DNA from: Verrucomicrobiales bacterium
GTDB taxonomy: Bacteria; Verrucomicrobiota; Verrucomicrobiia; Verrucomicrobiales; SLCJ01
NCBI GenBank assembly: GCA_007125835.1
Contig: SLCJ01000103.1
Span: 1 to 6,697 of the forward strand
Length of the DNA stretch: 6,697 bases
Direction: 5' to 3'
The notes below the pieces were generated by a model. It did not search any database. It saw only the letters and a list, made by a program, of their open reading frames with translations, and was not told the DNA's origin. This document shows, piece after piece, positions 1 to 6,268 of the stretch. The translations under genes were made by a program, and so were the position numbers. The stretch's first letter is position 1. Each line of letters opens with the position of its first letter.

Positions 1-95
1 GCTGCGACCGATGATCGCTGCCACGGAGGTGCACGGGGCGGCGGTGTGCCGGTTGGTCGGTTGTCTTTGTGGGGGGTGAGGGGGCGGTTCGCCAT
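1..95 (-). CDS. Possible N-terminus of an unidentified protein, cut by the left edge
   Basis: On the minus strand an ATG at 93-95 opens a frame that stays open for 31 codons to the window edge. It begins MANRPLTPHKDNRPTG and is rich in proline, arginine and threonine, which fits a disordered N-terminal segment. No Shine-Dalgarno sequence is visible upstream. In its favour, it has the same orientation as every other gene here and lies beyond the terminator of the glycosidase gene. Against it, the stretch is short, GC-rich frames stay open easily, and the plus-strand frame over positions 1-99 is also open. I do not recognise a family and assign no function. Confidence 0.3.
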   Translation of the reverse strand, partial: MANRPLTPHKDNRPTGTPPPRAPPWQRSSVA

Positions 96-237
96 GTGAG
101 ATGCAGACATCACAAATCAGGGCCCACTCGCATCAGACTTTCGTGCGGGTGGCGTCCCAATTCAGGGCAGCCCGGGATGCAGCCCCAGACATGGCGTGCA
201 GAGGCCGGTGGTCCCTGCCACGGAGTGACGCCACGTG

Positions 238-258
238 GGGGCGGTTTGCAGCCGCCCC
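238..258. repeat. Perfect 7-bp inverted repeat (hairpin)
   Basis: GGGGCGG at 238-244 pairs with CCGCCCC at 252-258 around a 7-nt loop. It lies six bases before repeat element copy A and may be part of that compound structure. No T-run follows on either strand, so an intrinsic terminator is unlikely. Confidence 0.6.
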
Positions 259-263
259 TTATG

Positions 264-365
264 CACAACCCCTTTGGGGTAGGAATTCTGCTATGCGACG
301 CATCCCGGGGTAGGCCCGCTGCGCGGCCCAACCCCGGGCTCTGGAACAGAATCCCGTTGGGATTC
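264..365 (+). repeat. Compound hairpin repeat element, copy A
   Basis: The copy is three hairpins in a row. First comes ACCCC-TTT-GGGGT (268-280). Second is a long inverted repeat with outer arms CCCGGGGT (304-311) and ACCCCGGG (331-338) enclosing a GC-rich centre. Third is GAATCCC-GTT-GGGATTC (349-365). Reading the minus strand from 649 to about 550 gives the same order: cacAACCCC-xTT-GGGGTagg, a 20-nt spacer, the CCCGGGG/CCCCGGG stem, then a GAATCCC-type hairpin. This is therefore a dispersed element rather than chance GC palindromes. Arms and spacing are conserved while loops and spacer differ, which suggests selection on folding. Its plus-strand translation (NPFGVGILL, NRIPLGFP) resembles small hypothetical ORFs I recall from PVC genomes; that is memory, not a search. 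Confidence 0.75.
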
Positions 366-496
366 CCATAGCACCCCACGTCCTCTGCCCAAGGCCACAT
401 CAACGATCAAAATACTGTCCTTCGTAGCTTCTTGGGAAGAAGGATCGTCAATCCCTGCCTTGGGCCACTCCGCACACTGCGCATTCATTCGCGTGA

Positions 497-540
497 CCGC
501 AGGGGCCAGCGGTCCTGCAATCGTTCCATTGGCCCTGCGG
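497..540. repeat. Long bulged inverted repeat between the two repeat copies
   Basis: CCGCAGGGGCCA (497-508) pairs with TGGCCCTGCGG (530-540). Eleven pairs form with a single bulged G, around a 21-nt loop. It is not followed by a T-run. It may be a further part of the repeat cluster or a structured element in a transcript crossing the region. Confidence 0.6.
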
Positions 541-549
541 AAATTGTCC

Positions 550-649
550 ACTTCCCCGAAGGGGATTCGTTTCAAAGCCCGGGGTTGCGGCGCACGCCGC
601 TACCCCGGGAAAATCACCCCACAACAGCACCTACCCCAACGGGGTTGTG
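550..649 (-). repeat. Compound hairpin repeat element, copy B (inverted)
   Basis: Read on the minus strand, this copy starts with cacAACCCC-GTT-GGGGTagg (649-630), then a 20-nt spacer of exactly the same length as in copy A. Next is CCCGGGGT (609-602) paired with ACCCCGGG (585-578), around a GCGGCG/CGCCGC inner stem, and then GAATCCCC-TTC-GGGG (568-554). The middle hairpin is 32 nt against 35 nt in copy A, and the linker before the last hairpin differs by one base. With copy A it frames the 366-549 segment as an inverted pair. No transposase gene is present, so a non-autonomous or REP-like repeat is the likeliest explanation. Confidence 0.75.
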
Positions 650-702
650 TTCGTGCGAGCTGCCCCCCCATTCACGCTTCCCCATTCCCCAAGAGCCGGG
701 CC

Positions 703-736
703 AAAAAAAGCAGCCCATCCCTTTCGGGACGGGCTG
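703..736 (-). terminator. Rho-independent terminator of the GH123-like gene
   Basis: On the minus strand, 10 nt after the TGA stop, an 11-bp stem runs from 736 to 726 (C-AGCCCGTCCC) and pairs with 721 to 711 (GGGATGGGCT-G). There is one G-U pair, and the loop is GAAA, a stable GNRA tetraloop. After the stem come GC and then seven T residues (709-703). Position, stem strength and U-tract are all canonical for an intrinsic terminator acting on the minus-strand gene ending at 747. Confidence 0.92.
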
Positions 737-746
737 GTTGTTGGTT

Positions 747-2885
747 TCATTTTATGACACGCGTGGCGTGGAGGATGGCGGCGTTGGCTCGTTGGACGTC
801 ATCGGTGTGTGGCCCGGAGTGTTGGCCGCGTTCCCAGGTGAAATCTTCGAGCACCGCGTCGAGAGCTTCGATGGCGGCGCGTGCCTCGGGGGTGTCCTGT
901 TGGTCAGCGGCTGCGCGCAGGATGCGGATTTTCTCGAAGTTTTCGATTCCGTCGCGGAGCCGTTCGAAGCGGATGGACGAGCGGTCGCCGGGGTAGACGA
1001 GGAAGCAGTCGCCGGAGGGCCAGGAGGTGAAGTCTGTGGAGACGAGGGGGTTCTCGACCCAGGAGTGGTAGGCCCAGCGGAGGAAGCCGTCGAATCCACG
1101 TGCCGAGGCAAAGAGGGGCAGCCATTCGCTTTCCGCAGGCGGGGAGAAGGTGAAGGTGTTGGGGACCGGGGGTGAGGTGCAGACATAGAACGTGGTTTTG
1201 CGTCCGGCGGCGCGGCGCTCATCGAGTAGCTCTCGGGTAAAATTGCCGGTGTGCTGAATGATGGGGGAGAGGTCGTCGAGTTCGCGGACGAGGTCCGTGG
1301 GGCGGTTGATGGCGGAGGCGACGAGGAGGTTGGGGGCGTGGCGTTCGAGAGTGGCGAGGGCTCCGCGCATGAGGCGGTCGGGGCGTTCATCGACGGCGAT
1401 GCGCATGCGCTCGAGCCAGCCTTTGGATTCGAGGTGGGATTGAAAATCGGCAAGGAAAGCCCCCCAAAAGGCATCGTATTCGTCACTTCCGGGTTCGAGG
1501 CGAGCGTCGATCCAGGCGTTTTCGCTTTCGTCGAAGTAGCGGAATTGAAGGGACCAGGGAATCATCGAGTAGCCGTGGATGCGTGCGTCGGCGAGCCCGC
1601 ACTCCTCGCTCATGAAGGTGACCCAGCGGTCGAAGATGGAGTAGTCGTATTCCCATGTGCCATCGGCGCGTTTGATCCATGTGATCATGGAGGGGAACCA
1701 GTCGTAGGTTTGGGCTCCCCAGGGTTCGTGGATGAGGGTGGTGGTGATGGTTTTCTGGCCGGCCTCGGCGAGGCGGATCATCGAGGGTTTGAGCAGCGCG
1801 AGGTGTTCGTCGGACCAGAGGGGGACGTCGTGCCAGCGGGCAACGGCATCGGGGTGCTGCCAGAGGTCGAGGTGGATTTTCCACTTGGAGGGAGGTGGGA
1901 GGGTGGCGGGCAGCACTTCGAGGCGGATGGGGAATTCGAGGATGGAGGAATTGCTGCGGACCGGAAGTGAGCCACGATAGAGGCCGGGTTCGGCGTCACC
2001 CGGGATATTGATTTCGATCCAGACGGGGCGGTTGGCACCGGCCGGGAGGTCGAGGGTGGAGGAGTGGTCGAGGATATCGCCACGGGGAATGCCGTCGGCC
2101 AGGGTGTAACGGACGAAGCGCGCCGACCCACCGATGGTGGCAGAGCTTTCGGTGTGTGCAAGTTCGAGGGAATCGAAGCGGACGGCTTGATGCGGGGCAT
2201 CGCTGAACAGCACCACTTGTGCGCTTACGCGTTCGCCGCGCCATCCCGTGAGGGGAATCCCCTCTTCCGGGGGCTGGAGATTCCCGATCGGGCCGTGGGG
2301 TGGATAGCGCTCGTCTATGGAGCCGATGCCGCCGGCGAGAGCGGCATCGGGCGCGCTGGCATACCCTTCAATTTGCACGAGGTGGCCGCCGCTCTGCGCA
2401 CCGCGTGAATTGCCGAGAAACGTGGTGCGGACGTGACGGATGGCGATCGGATCGAATGTGAAAAGGGTTCCCTCGGCGTCTGAGGCGATTGAGTTGGCGG
2501 TCATATCGCCGAGCATCGTCCACTCGGAGCCGTTCTCCGAGCCTTCGACTTTGTATTGATAGATGCGCCCATCGCCCCAGTAGGGCCAGACATGGATGGC
2601 AGCAATTGGGGTGGCTTCGTCGAGGTCGACCTGGTGCCAGACGGGGATGTTCTCGCACGCCCAATGGTCGGCGGGGTTGCGATTGCCATTGACGGCCCTG
2701 GACGGGTCGCGGTCGGACCAGTGCCCGCTGGCGCTGGTTTTTGCATTCAAGAAAAGGTTTTCCGATGCGGCAGCGGCGGGGATTTCTATAGGTTCGAAAG
2801 ACGGGTGGCGGGCCGGCCCGGAAGCTGCGGCGGGCACTGTGATGGCGGCTGCGGCAAACAGGAGGAACATGGTTTTGGCATTCAT
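747..2885 (-). CDS. Secreted glycoside hydrolase, GH123/DUF4091-like, with N-terminal discoidin (F5/8 type C) domain
   Basis: From the ATG at 2885 the protein has 712 residues. An in-frame ATG at 2891 and a TTG at 2906 are alternatives; no candidate has a good ribosome binding site. Residues 1-22 form a Sec signal peptide ending near PAAA-SG. Residues about 43-174 match a discoidin/CBM32-like sugar-binding sandwich (NLFLNAKTSAS, WHQVDLDE, YKVEGSENGSEW). Residues about 190-325 look like the beta-sandwich preceding the catalytic part in DUF4091 proteins. The rest is the catalytic barrel, with GFLRWAY (600-606), SGDCFLVYPG (624-633) and RLRDGIENFE (642-651). The adjacent D499-E500 in MRIAVDERPDR fits the Asp-Glu pair used by GH123 beta-N-acetylgalactosaminidases for substrate-assisted hydrolysis. 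GalNAc specificity is inferred from the family; many DUF4091 members are uncharacterised. It is probably transcribed alone, because a 312-bp gap lies upstream and a strong terminator downstream. Confidence 0.88.
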   Translation of the reverse strand: MNAKTMFLLFAAAAITVPAAASGPARHPSFEPIEIPAAAASENLFLNAKTSASGHWSDRDPSRAVNGNRNPADHWACENIPVWHQVDLDEATPIAAIHVWPYWGDGRIYQYKVEGSENGSEWTMLGDMTANSIASDAEGTLFTFDPIAIRHVRTTFLGNSRGAQSGGHLVQIEGYASAPDAALAGGIGSIDERYPPHGPIGNLQPPEEGIPLTGWRGERVSAQVVLFSDAPHQAVRFDSLELAHTESSATIGGSARFVRYTLADGIPRGDILDHSSTLDLPAGANRPVWIEINIPGDAEPGLYRGSLPVRSNSSILEFPIRLEVLPATLPPPSKWKIHLDLWQHPDAVARWHDVPLWSDEHLALLKPSMIRLAEAGQKTITTTLIHEPWGAQTYDWFPSMITWIKRADGTWEYDYSIFDRWVTFMSEECGLADARIHGYSMIPWSLQFRYFDESENAWIDARLEPGSDEYDAFWGAFLADFQSHLESKGWLERMRIAVDERPDRLMRGALATLERHAPNLLVASAINRPTDLVRELDDLSPIIQHTGNFTRELLDERRAAGRKTTFYVCTSPPVPNTFTFSPPAESEWLPLFASARGFDGFLRWAYHSWVENPLVSTDFTSWPSGDCFLVYPGDRSSIRFERLRDGIENFEKIRILRAAADQQDTPEARAAIEALDAVLEDFTWERGQHSGPHTDDVQRANAAILHATRVIK

Positions 2886-3197
2886 GTGCATAGGATGGTG
2901 GGGCAAAATTTGCTCTGTGTGATTGCGATAACGCGGCCGACCTCAAGTTTCTTTCGGGAAATACCCGGGGACAATCGGTTGCGGAGCGGATGCGCTGATG
3001 GCGCAGAAGCGGTAGCCAGGTTGGTTGCCAAAGTGGGTTTGCGGCATTTCGAGAGATCGAGGTGCGCGATTGCAGGGCTGGGAGCCCCAGTGAGCCACGC
3101 GTGCCATGCCGCACCAGGATGTGCCGACGCTCCGGGAATCAGCTCCTTTCCTTGTTTCCCGAGGAATGCTGACTTTTGCCTTTGTGGGAGTCGATCC
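2886..3197. other. Intergenic region upstream of the GH123-like gene
   Basis: This 312-bp gap separates the regulator's stop codon from the glycosidase start. Frames crossing it are extensions of shadow frames and show no recognisable protein. It should contain the glycosidase promoter, but I find no convincing -35/-10 pair on the minus strand. Small inverted repeats are present, such as TGCGC-TGATG-GCGCA at 2991-3005 and GGGCT-GGG-AGCCC near 3075-3087. None is followed by a T-run, so no terminator for the regulator gene is evident. Confidence 0.5.
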
Positions 3198-3758
3198 TCA
3201 CAGCGGGCGGCCGAGAAATACGCAGAGAACGGTTGCGTCGTTGTTTCCGGGATTGAAAATGCGGTGATCGACTTCGGCGTCAAAATAGGCGCAGTCGCCC
3301 TGATTCATTTCGGTCACCTCTCCGTCGTATTCGAAAGAAACACTGCCTCTGAGCACGAGCATGAACTCCTCCCCCTCGTGAGGCATGGCGTCCCGCCGTC
3401 CACCACCGGCGGGCACGGTGAGAACGAAAGGATCCATTTTCCGGTCTGGTCGGCCGTGAGCGAGCGAAGCGTAAAGGATGTCGGATTGGTCGCGGTCGCG
3501 TTCCACCTCCTTGCGGGCATCGGCTTTGCTGATGCTGATTCTCGGCTTTTCGTCCAGTCCCTCGAACAACTCGGAGAGGCGCATTCCGAGGGCGTCACAA
3601 ATCCGTGTGAGGCTTGGCAACGACGGGGTGACGCGGAAATTCTCCACCTTGGAAAGCAGGCCTTTGGCGAGCCCGGAAAGCTCGGCTAGGCGGTCGAGTG
3701 TGTAGCCTTTCGAAAGGCGGGCGGTCTTGATGCGGGTGGCTAATTCAACGAGGTTCAT
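3198..3758 (-). CDS. XRE-family transcriptional regulator with C-terminal cupin domain
   Basis: The product has 186 residues from the ATG at 3758. I chose this start because AGGAAG sits 4 nt upstream; a GTG at 3806 would add 16 unlikely residues. Residues about 7-60 form a Cro/C1-type helix-turn-helix (TLDRLAELSGLAKGLLSKVE, then SLPSLTRICDALGM). Residues about 108-184 form a small cupin_2 barrel with MPHEGEEFMLVLRG (H127, E130/E131) and a later histidine, VDHRIFNPG (H165), the usual places for metal or ligand contacts. Proteins of this layout, such as PuuR-type regulators, bind operator DNA and sense a small molecule through the cupin. The ligand here is unknown. The gene lies between the phosphoesterase pair and the glycosidase in the same orientation, so it may control either or both and perhaps itself. 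No terminator follows it. Confidence 0.93.
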   Translation of the reverse strand: MNLVELATRIKTARLSKGYTLDRLAELSGLAKGLLSKVENFRVTPSLPSLTRICDALGMRLSELFEGLDEKPRISISKADARKEVERDRDQSDILYASLAHGRPDRKMDPFVLTVPAGGGRRDAMPHEGEEFMLVLRGSVSFEYDGEVTEMNQGDCAYFDAEVDHRIFNPGNNDATVLCVFLGRPL

Positions 3759-3762
3759 GAGT

Positions 3763-3768
3763 CTTCCT
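3763..3768 (-). promoter_or_regulatory. Ribosome binding site that sets the start of the XRE-cupin gene
   Basis: AGGAAG on the minus strand, followed by four bases and then ATG at 3758. It is the clearest Shine-Dalgarno sequence in the window. It favours the 186-residue start over the upstream GTG at 3806. Confidence 0.7.
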
Positions 3769-3770
3769 GA

Positions 3771-3814
3771 ATAGGAGGGTTTGAAAACCACTTCGTCAAG
3801 CACCAATTGTCAAA
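3771..3814 (-). promoter_or_regulatory. Candidate promoter/operator upstream of the XRE-cupin gene
   Basis: On the minus strand TTGACA (3814-3809) and TTGACG (3799-3794) form a direct repeat with 15 bp from start to start. TTGACG is 17 bp from TCCTAT (3776-3771), a -10-like box matching only 3 of 6 consensus bases. TTGACA has no good -10 at 17 bp. The arrangement allows a promoter for the regulator with a repeated operator half-site for autoregulation. The -10 match is weak, so this is tentative. Confidence 0.3.
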
Positions 3815-3859
3815 AATCCGATCAAAGATCTTCGGCCTGCCGAGAATGGGGTCCCTGCA

Positions 3860-5038
3860 TCATGCCCAGGGTAGGGATTCAGGGAATGAGGGGTCGGCTT
3901 CGACGCCGGCGGAGGGCAGGAAGTTGGCGATGTGGACGGATTTTGCGGCGGGCCGGATTTGGAACAGACGGATCATGGAGGCACCGTGTTCGACAGAGAG
4001 TCCGTGGATCATTTCCTTTTTTTCGGCGTCGTATCCCCATTCCTGCCAATTGTAGTAGAGTCCGGCGACTTTGTTGCCGTTTTCGCCTGATTGATCGAGC
4101 CATGCCTGGCGCGGACCGGAGATGGAATGCCCGGAATGAACCATGCGCAGATTTGGCCAGTGGCGGAGGTAGCGTTCCCACATGTCTTTGCCGTCGTGGG
4201 TGTATTCCGGTCCCTCTTCGGTGGAGAAATGGGCGTAGCGTTTCGGGTTTCCGCGTTTGCTTTCATCGACAAGCAGGCTGTCGGTGTCTAGGTAGGAATG
4301 GGTGAAAGCCATGACCGAGTGATCGGGAAAGCGGTTGCGTACGAGGTGGTCGGCCCATTTCATGACCTTTTCGCGTGGCCCGAGTTCAAGGCAGAGCATC
4401 AGCATTTTCACCCCGGCAGCCTCGAAGGTGAAATAGTGGTTTACGGTGCCACCGGGGTCGGGTCCCGGATCGTCCGACTCGCTCTCGAATGTGCCGCCGA
4501 ATCCAGGGGCGTTTTGGTAGAGCGACATGCCGAAGGCCTCCTCCCTGTTCCATTCGTTGTTGATCCGGGCGTTGCTGGCGCGGTCGTAGTCGTGGTTGCC
4601 AATGCAGACGGAGAGCGGGATGCCGGCCCTGACGATTGGTTCGAAGCCGCGGCGGCTGGTGGCGAGCATCTCGCCGTGCGACCCGGATCCCCGGCGGTCG
4701 CCGGCATCGCCGAGTTGTGCGACGTAGCGAATGTTGAGGTGTTGGGCGCGGGCAACGATCCACTCGGAGACGGTGGCAAGCCTTTCCCCAGTGCACATGA
4801 AATCCACGTGAACGTCGGGGATGCCGACGATGGTGAATCCTTCCTCTGGCGAGAGTGCGGTATTGAGCCAACCGGCTTCGGCGGAGGGCGACCCCCCGCG
4901 TGCGGACGCCAAACCCAGAGCCGCGCCAGCCCCGAGTGAGCGCCCGAGAAAGGAGCGGCGGGTGATACGGGGCGCATCGAAGCGCCCGTCCGTGTTGCGA
5001 TCAGAGTGATTTGGGAGATTTTTAGGTGTGGTTTTCAT
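3860..5038 (-). CDS. Tat-exported calcineurin-like metallophosphoesterase, paralogue 1
   Basis: The protein has 392 residues from ATG 5038, with no clear Shine-Dalgarno. A polar 26-residue leader is followed by a Tat signal (TRRSFLGRS, R27-R28) and a short hydrophobic stretch ending near residue 48, so export in folded form is likely. Metallophosphatase motifs follow in order: D75-V-H77 (GIPDVHVDF), G110-D111-x2-D114 (QLGDAGDRRG), G147-N-H-D150 (CIGNHDYDR) and H247 (AFTHSYL). The last motif, at 303-306, is GHSI instead of GHxH, so one metal-ligand histidine is absent. The family hydrolyses phosphomonoesters or diesters with a two-metal centre; the substrate here is unknown. The C-terminus (ANFLPSAGVEA, ESLPW) is nearly the same as in the paralogue 61 bp upstream, with which it is probably co-transcribed. 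The RNG-rich leader is longer than the paralogue's. Confidence 0.93.
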   Translation of the reverse strand: MKTTPKNLPNHSDRNTDGRFDAPRITRRSFLGRSLGAGAALGLASARGGSPSAEAGWLNTALSPEEGFTIVGIPDVHVDFMCTGERLATVSEWIVARAQHLNIRYVAQLGDAGDRRGSGSHGEMLATSRRGFEPIVRAGIPLSVCIGNHDYDRASNARINNEWNREEAFGMSLYQNAPGFGGTFESESDDPGPDPGGTVNHYFTFEAAGVKMLMLCLELGPREKVMKWADHLVRNRFPDHSVMAFTHSYLDTDSLLVDESKRGNPKRYAHFSTEEGPEYTHDGKDMWERYLRHWPNLRMVHSGHSISGPRQAWLDQSGENGNKVAGLYYNWQEWGYDAEKKEMIHGLSVEHGASMIRLFQIRPAAKSVHIANFLPSAGVEADPSFPESLPWA

Positions 5039-5099
5039 TGTTTGACTGGATTGCTTTGAATGGGGAAAGGCAGGATGGTGGCTGAGGGGATTGCGGGCT

Positions 5100-6242
5100 T
5101 CAGAGCCATGGCAGGGATTCCGGGGTGGATGCTTCCGCTTCGACGCCGGCGGAGGGCAGGAAGTTGGCGATGTGGACGGTATTTTCGGCGGGTCGGATGT
5201 GGAACAAGCGGATCATGGCTGCGCCGTGTTCGACAGCGAGTCCGTGGACCATTTCCTTTTTCTCGGCGTCGTAGCCCCACTCCTGCCAATTGTAGAAAAG
5301 CCCTGCCACAGGATTGCCATGCTCCCCTTTTTGCGCGAGCGATGCCTGGCGGGGGCCGGAGATGGCATGACCGGAATGGACCATGCGCAGGTTTGGCCAG
5401 TGGCGGAGGTAGCGTTCCCACATGTCTTTGCCGTCGTGGGTGTATTCCGGGCCCTCCTCGGTGGAGAAGCCGGAATATCCTTTCGGGTTGAATGCGGTGC
5501 CGTCTGTGACCAGTGTGCCGTCGGTGTGGAGATATGAGTGGGTGAACACGACCACCGAGTGGTTGGGGAAACGCTCGCGCACGAGGTGGTCGGCCCATTT
5601 CATGACCTTTTCGCGGGGTCCGAGTTCGAGGCAGAGCATCAGCATGTCCACCCCTGCGGCCTGGAAGGTGAAGTAGTGGTTTACGGTGCCGCCGGGTTCG
5701 GGGCCGGGATCGGCGGATTCGCTTTCGAACGTGCCGCCGAAGCCGCGCATGTTTTGGTAAAAAGACGCACCGAAAGCTGCCCCATCCATCCATGCCGAAT
5801 TGGTGCGCAGCGAGCTTGGGCGGTCGTAGTCGTGGTTGCCCATGCAGACCGAGACCGGGATGCCAGCCTGGGTGAGCGGCGCAAAGCCACGGCGGCACGC
5901 CGCCAGCATTTCGCCGATGGAGCCGGAGCCCCGGCGGTCGCCGGCATCGCCGAGTTGGGCGACAAAGCGGATGTTGAGACGTTGGGCACGGGCAACGATC
6001 CATTCGGAAATGGTGGTGAGGTTGTTCGACTTGCACAAGAAATCGAGATGCAGATCCGGGATGCCGACGATGGTGAATCCACGGTCCGGCGGCAGCGTGG
6101 CGTCGAGCCAGTTGGCTTGGGCGCGGGCGTGTGAGCCGACACCAAACCCCAGCGCCGCACCGGTGGCGAGGGAGCGTCCGATGAACGAACGGCGGGTGAG
6201 GGGGGCGGCGACCGGCTTGCCGGAGGAGGTTTTGCTGCTCAT
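5100..6242 (-). CDS. Tat-exported calcineurin-like metallophosphoesterase, paralogue 2
   Basis: The protein has 380 residues from ATG 6242; AAAGAG lies only one base upstream, too close for a good ribosome binding site. The Tat signal is LTRRSFIGRS (R17-R18) followed by a hydrophobic stretch ending in ARAQA, a plausible signal peptidase site near residue 42. Motifs are D63-L-H65, G98-D99-x2-D102, G135-N-H-D138 and H235 (VFTHSYL). The final motif is GHAI at 291-294, again lacking the second histidine of GHxH. It aligns along its whole length with the gene downstream; I estimate by eye that about seven in ten residues match. Differences cluster in the signal region and in loops around residues 139-165 and 240-258. 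The latter follow the HSYL histidine and could shape the substrate pocket. It starts 26 bp after the LamG gene and is probably in its operon. Confidence 0.93.
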   Translation of the reverse strand: MSSKTSSGKPVAAPLTRRSFIGRSLATGAALGFGVGSHARAQANWLDATLPPDRGFTIVGIPDLHLDFLCKSNNLTTISEWIVARAQRLNIRFVAQLGDAGDRRGSGSIGEMLAACRRGFAPLTQAGIPVSVCMGNHDYDRPSSLRTNSAWMDGAAFGASFYQNMRGFGGTFESESADPGPEPGGTVNHYFTFQAAGVDMLMLCLELGPREKVMKWADHLVRERFPNHSVVVFTHSYLHTDGTLVTDGTAFNPKGYSGFSTEEGPEYTHDGKDMWERYLRHWPNLRMVHSGHAISGPRQASLAQKGEHGNPVAGLFYNWQEWGYDAEKKEMVHGLAVEHGAAMIRLFHIRPAENTVHIANFLPSAGVEAEASTPESLPWL

Positions 6243-6268
6243 ACTCTTTGCTGCTTTTAGAATCCAAT

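Larger units (their letters stand above)
96..702. other. Hairpin-rich non-coding intergenic region
   Basis: No reading frame in this roughly 600-bp stretch looks like a real protein. The open frames on both strands translate to low-quality sequence dominated by the repeats. The region is packed with inverted repeats of CCCC/GGGG type: hairpins at 238-258, 268-280, 304-338, 349-365, 497-540, 553-565, 578-609 and 633-645. Several belong to two oppositely oriented copies of one element, listed separately. The segment from 366 to 549 between the copies holds the bulged hairpin at 497-540 and nothing else I can name. The region probably also contains the upstream sequence of whatever gene lies to the left. 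Confidence 0.7.

Noticed and set aside
69..371. Small plus-strand ORF ending in NRIPLGFP-like sequence
   Set aside because: Its second half is repeat copy A, and the wording of the translation comes from the hairpins. It has no ribosome binding site and no family, so I treat it as a repeat-derived spurious ORF.
264..649. CRISPR-like array
   Set aside because: There are only two copies, in opposite orientation, with internal hairpins and no regular spacers or cas genes.
432..1175. Plus-strand frame of 247 codons
   Set aside because: It runs through the repeat copy, the terminator and the antisense of the glycosidase C-terminus. Its Gly/Val-rich translation mirrors the antisense of a GC-rich gene.
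3120..3180. TCAGC/GCTGA inverted repeat downstream of the XRE-cupin gene
   Set aside because: The arms are short, the loop is long and unstable, and there is no T-run on the gene's strand, so it is not supported as a terminator.
2556..3689. Plus-strand frame of 377 codons
   Set aside because: It is antisense to the glycosidase N-terminus and the XRE-cupin gene, both of which have clear family motifs. Its translation shows no domain.
3815..3845. Possible terminator after the first phosphoesterase (TCGGC/GCCGA stem followed later by TTTTT, minus strand)
   Set aside because: The stem is only 5 bp with a 2-nt loop, and the T-run is well over ten bases away. It is too weak to call.
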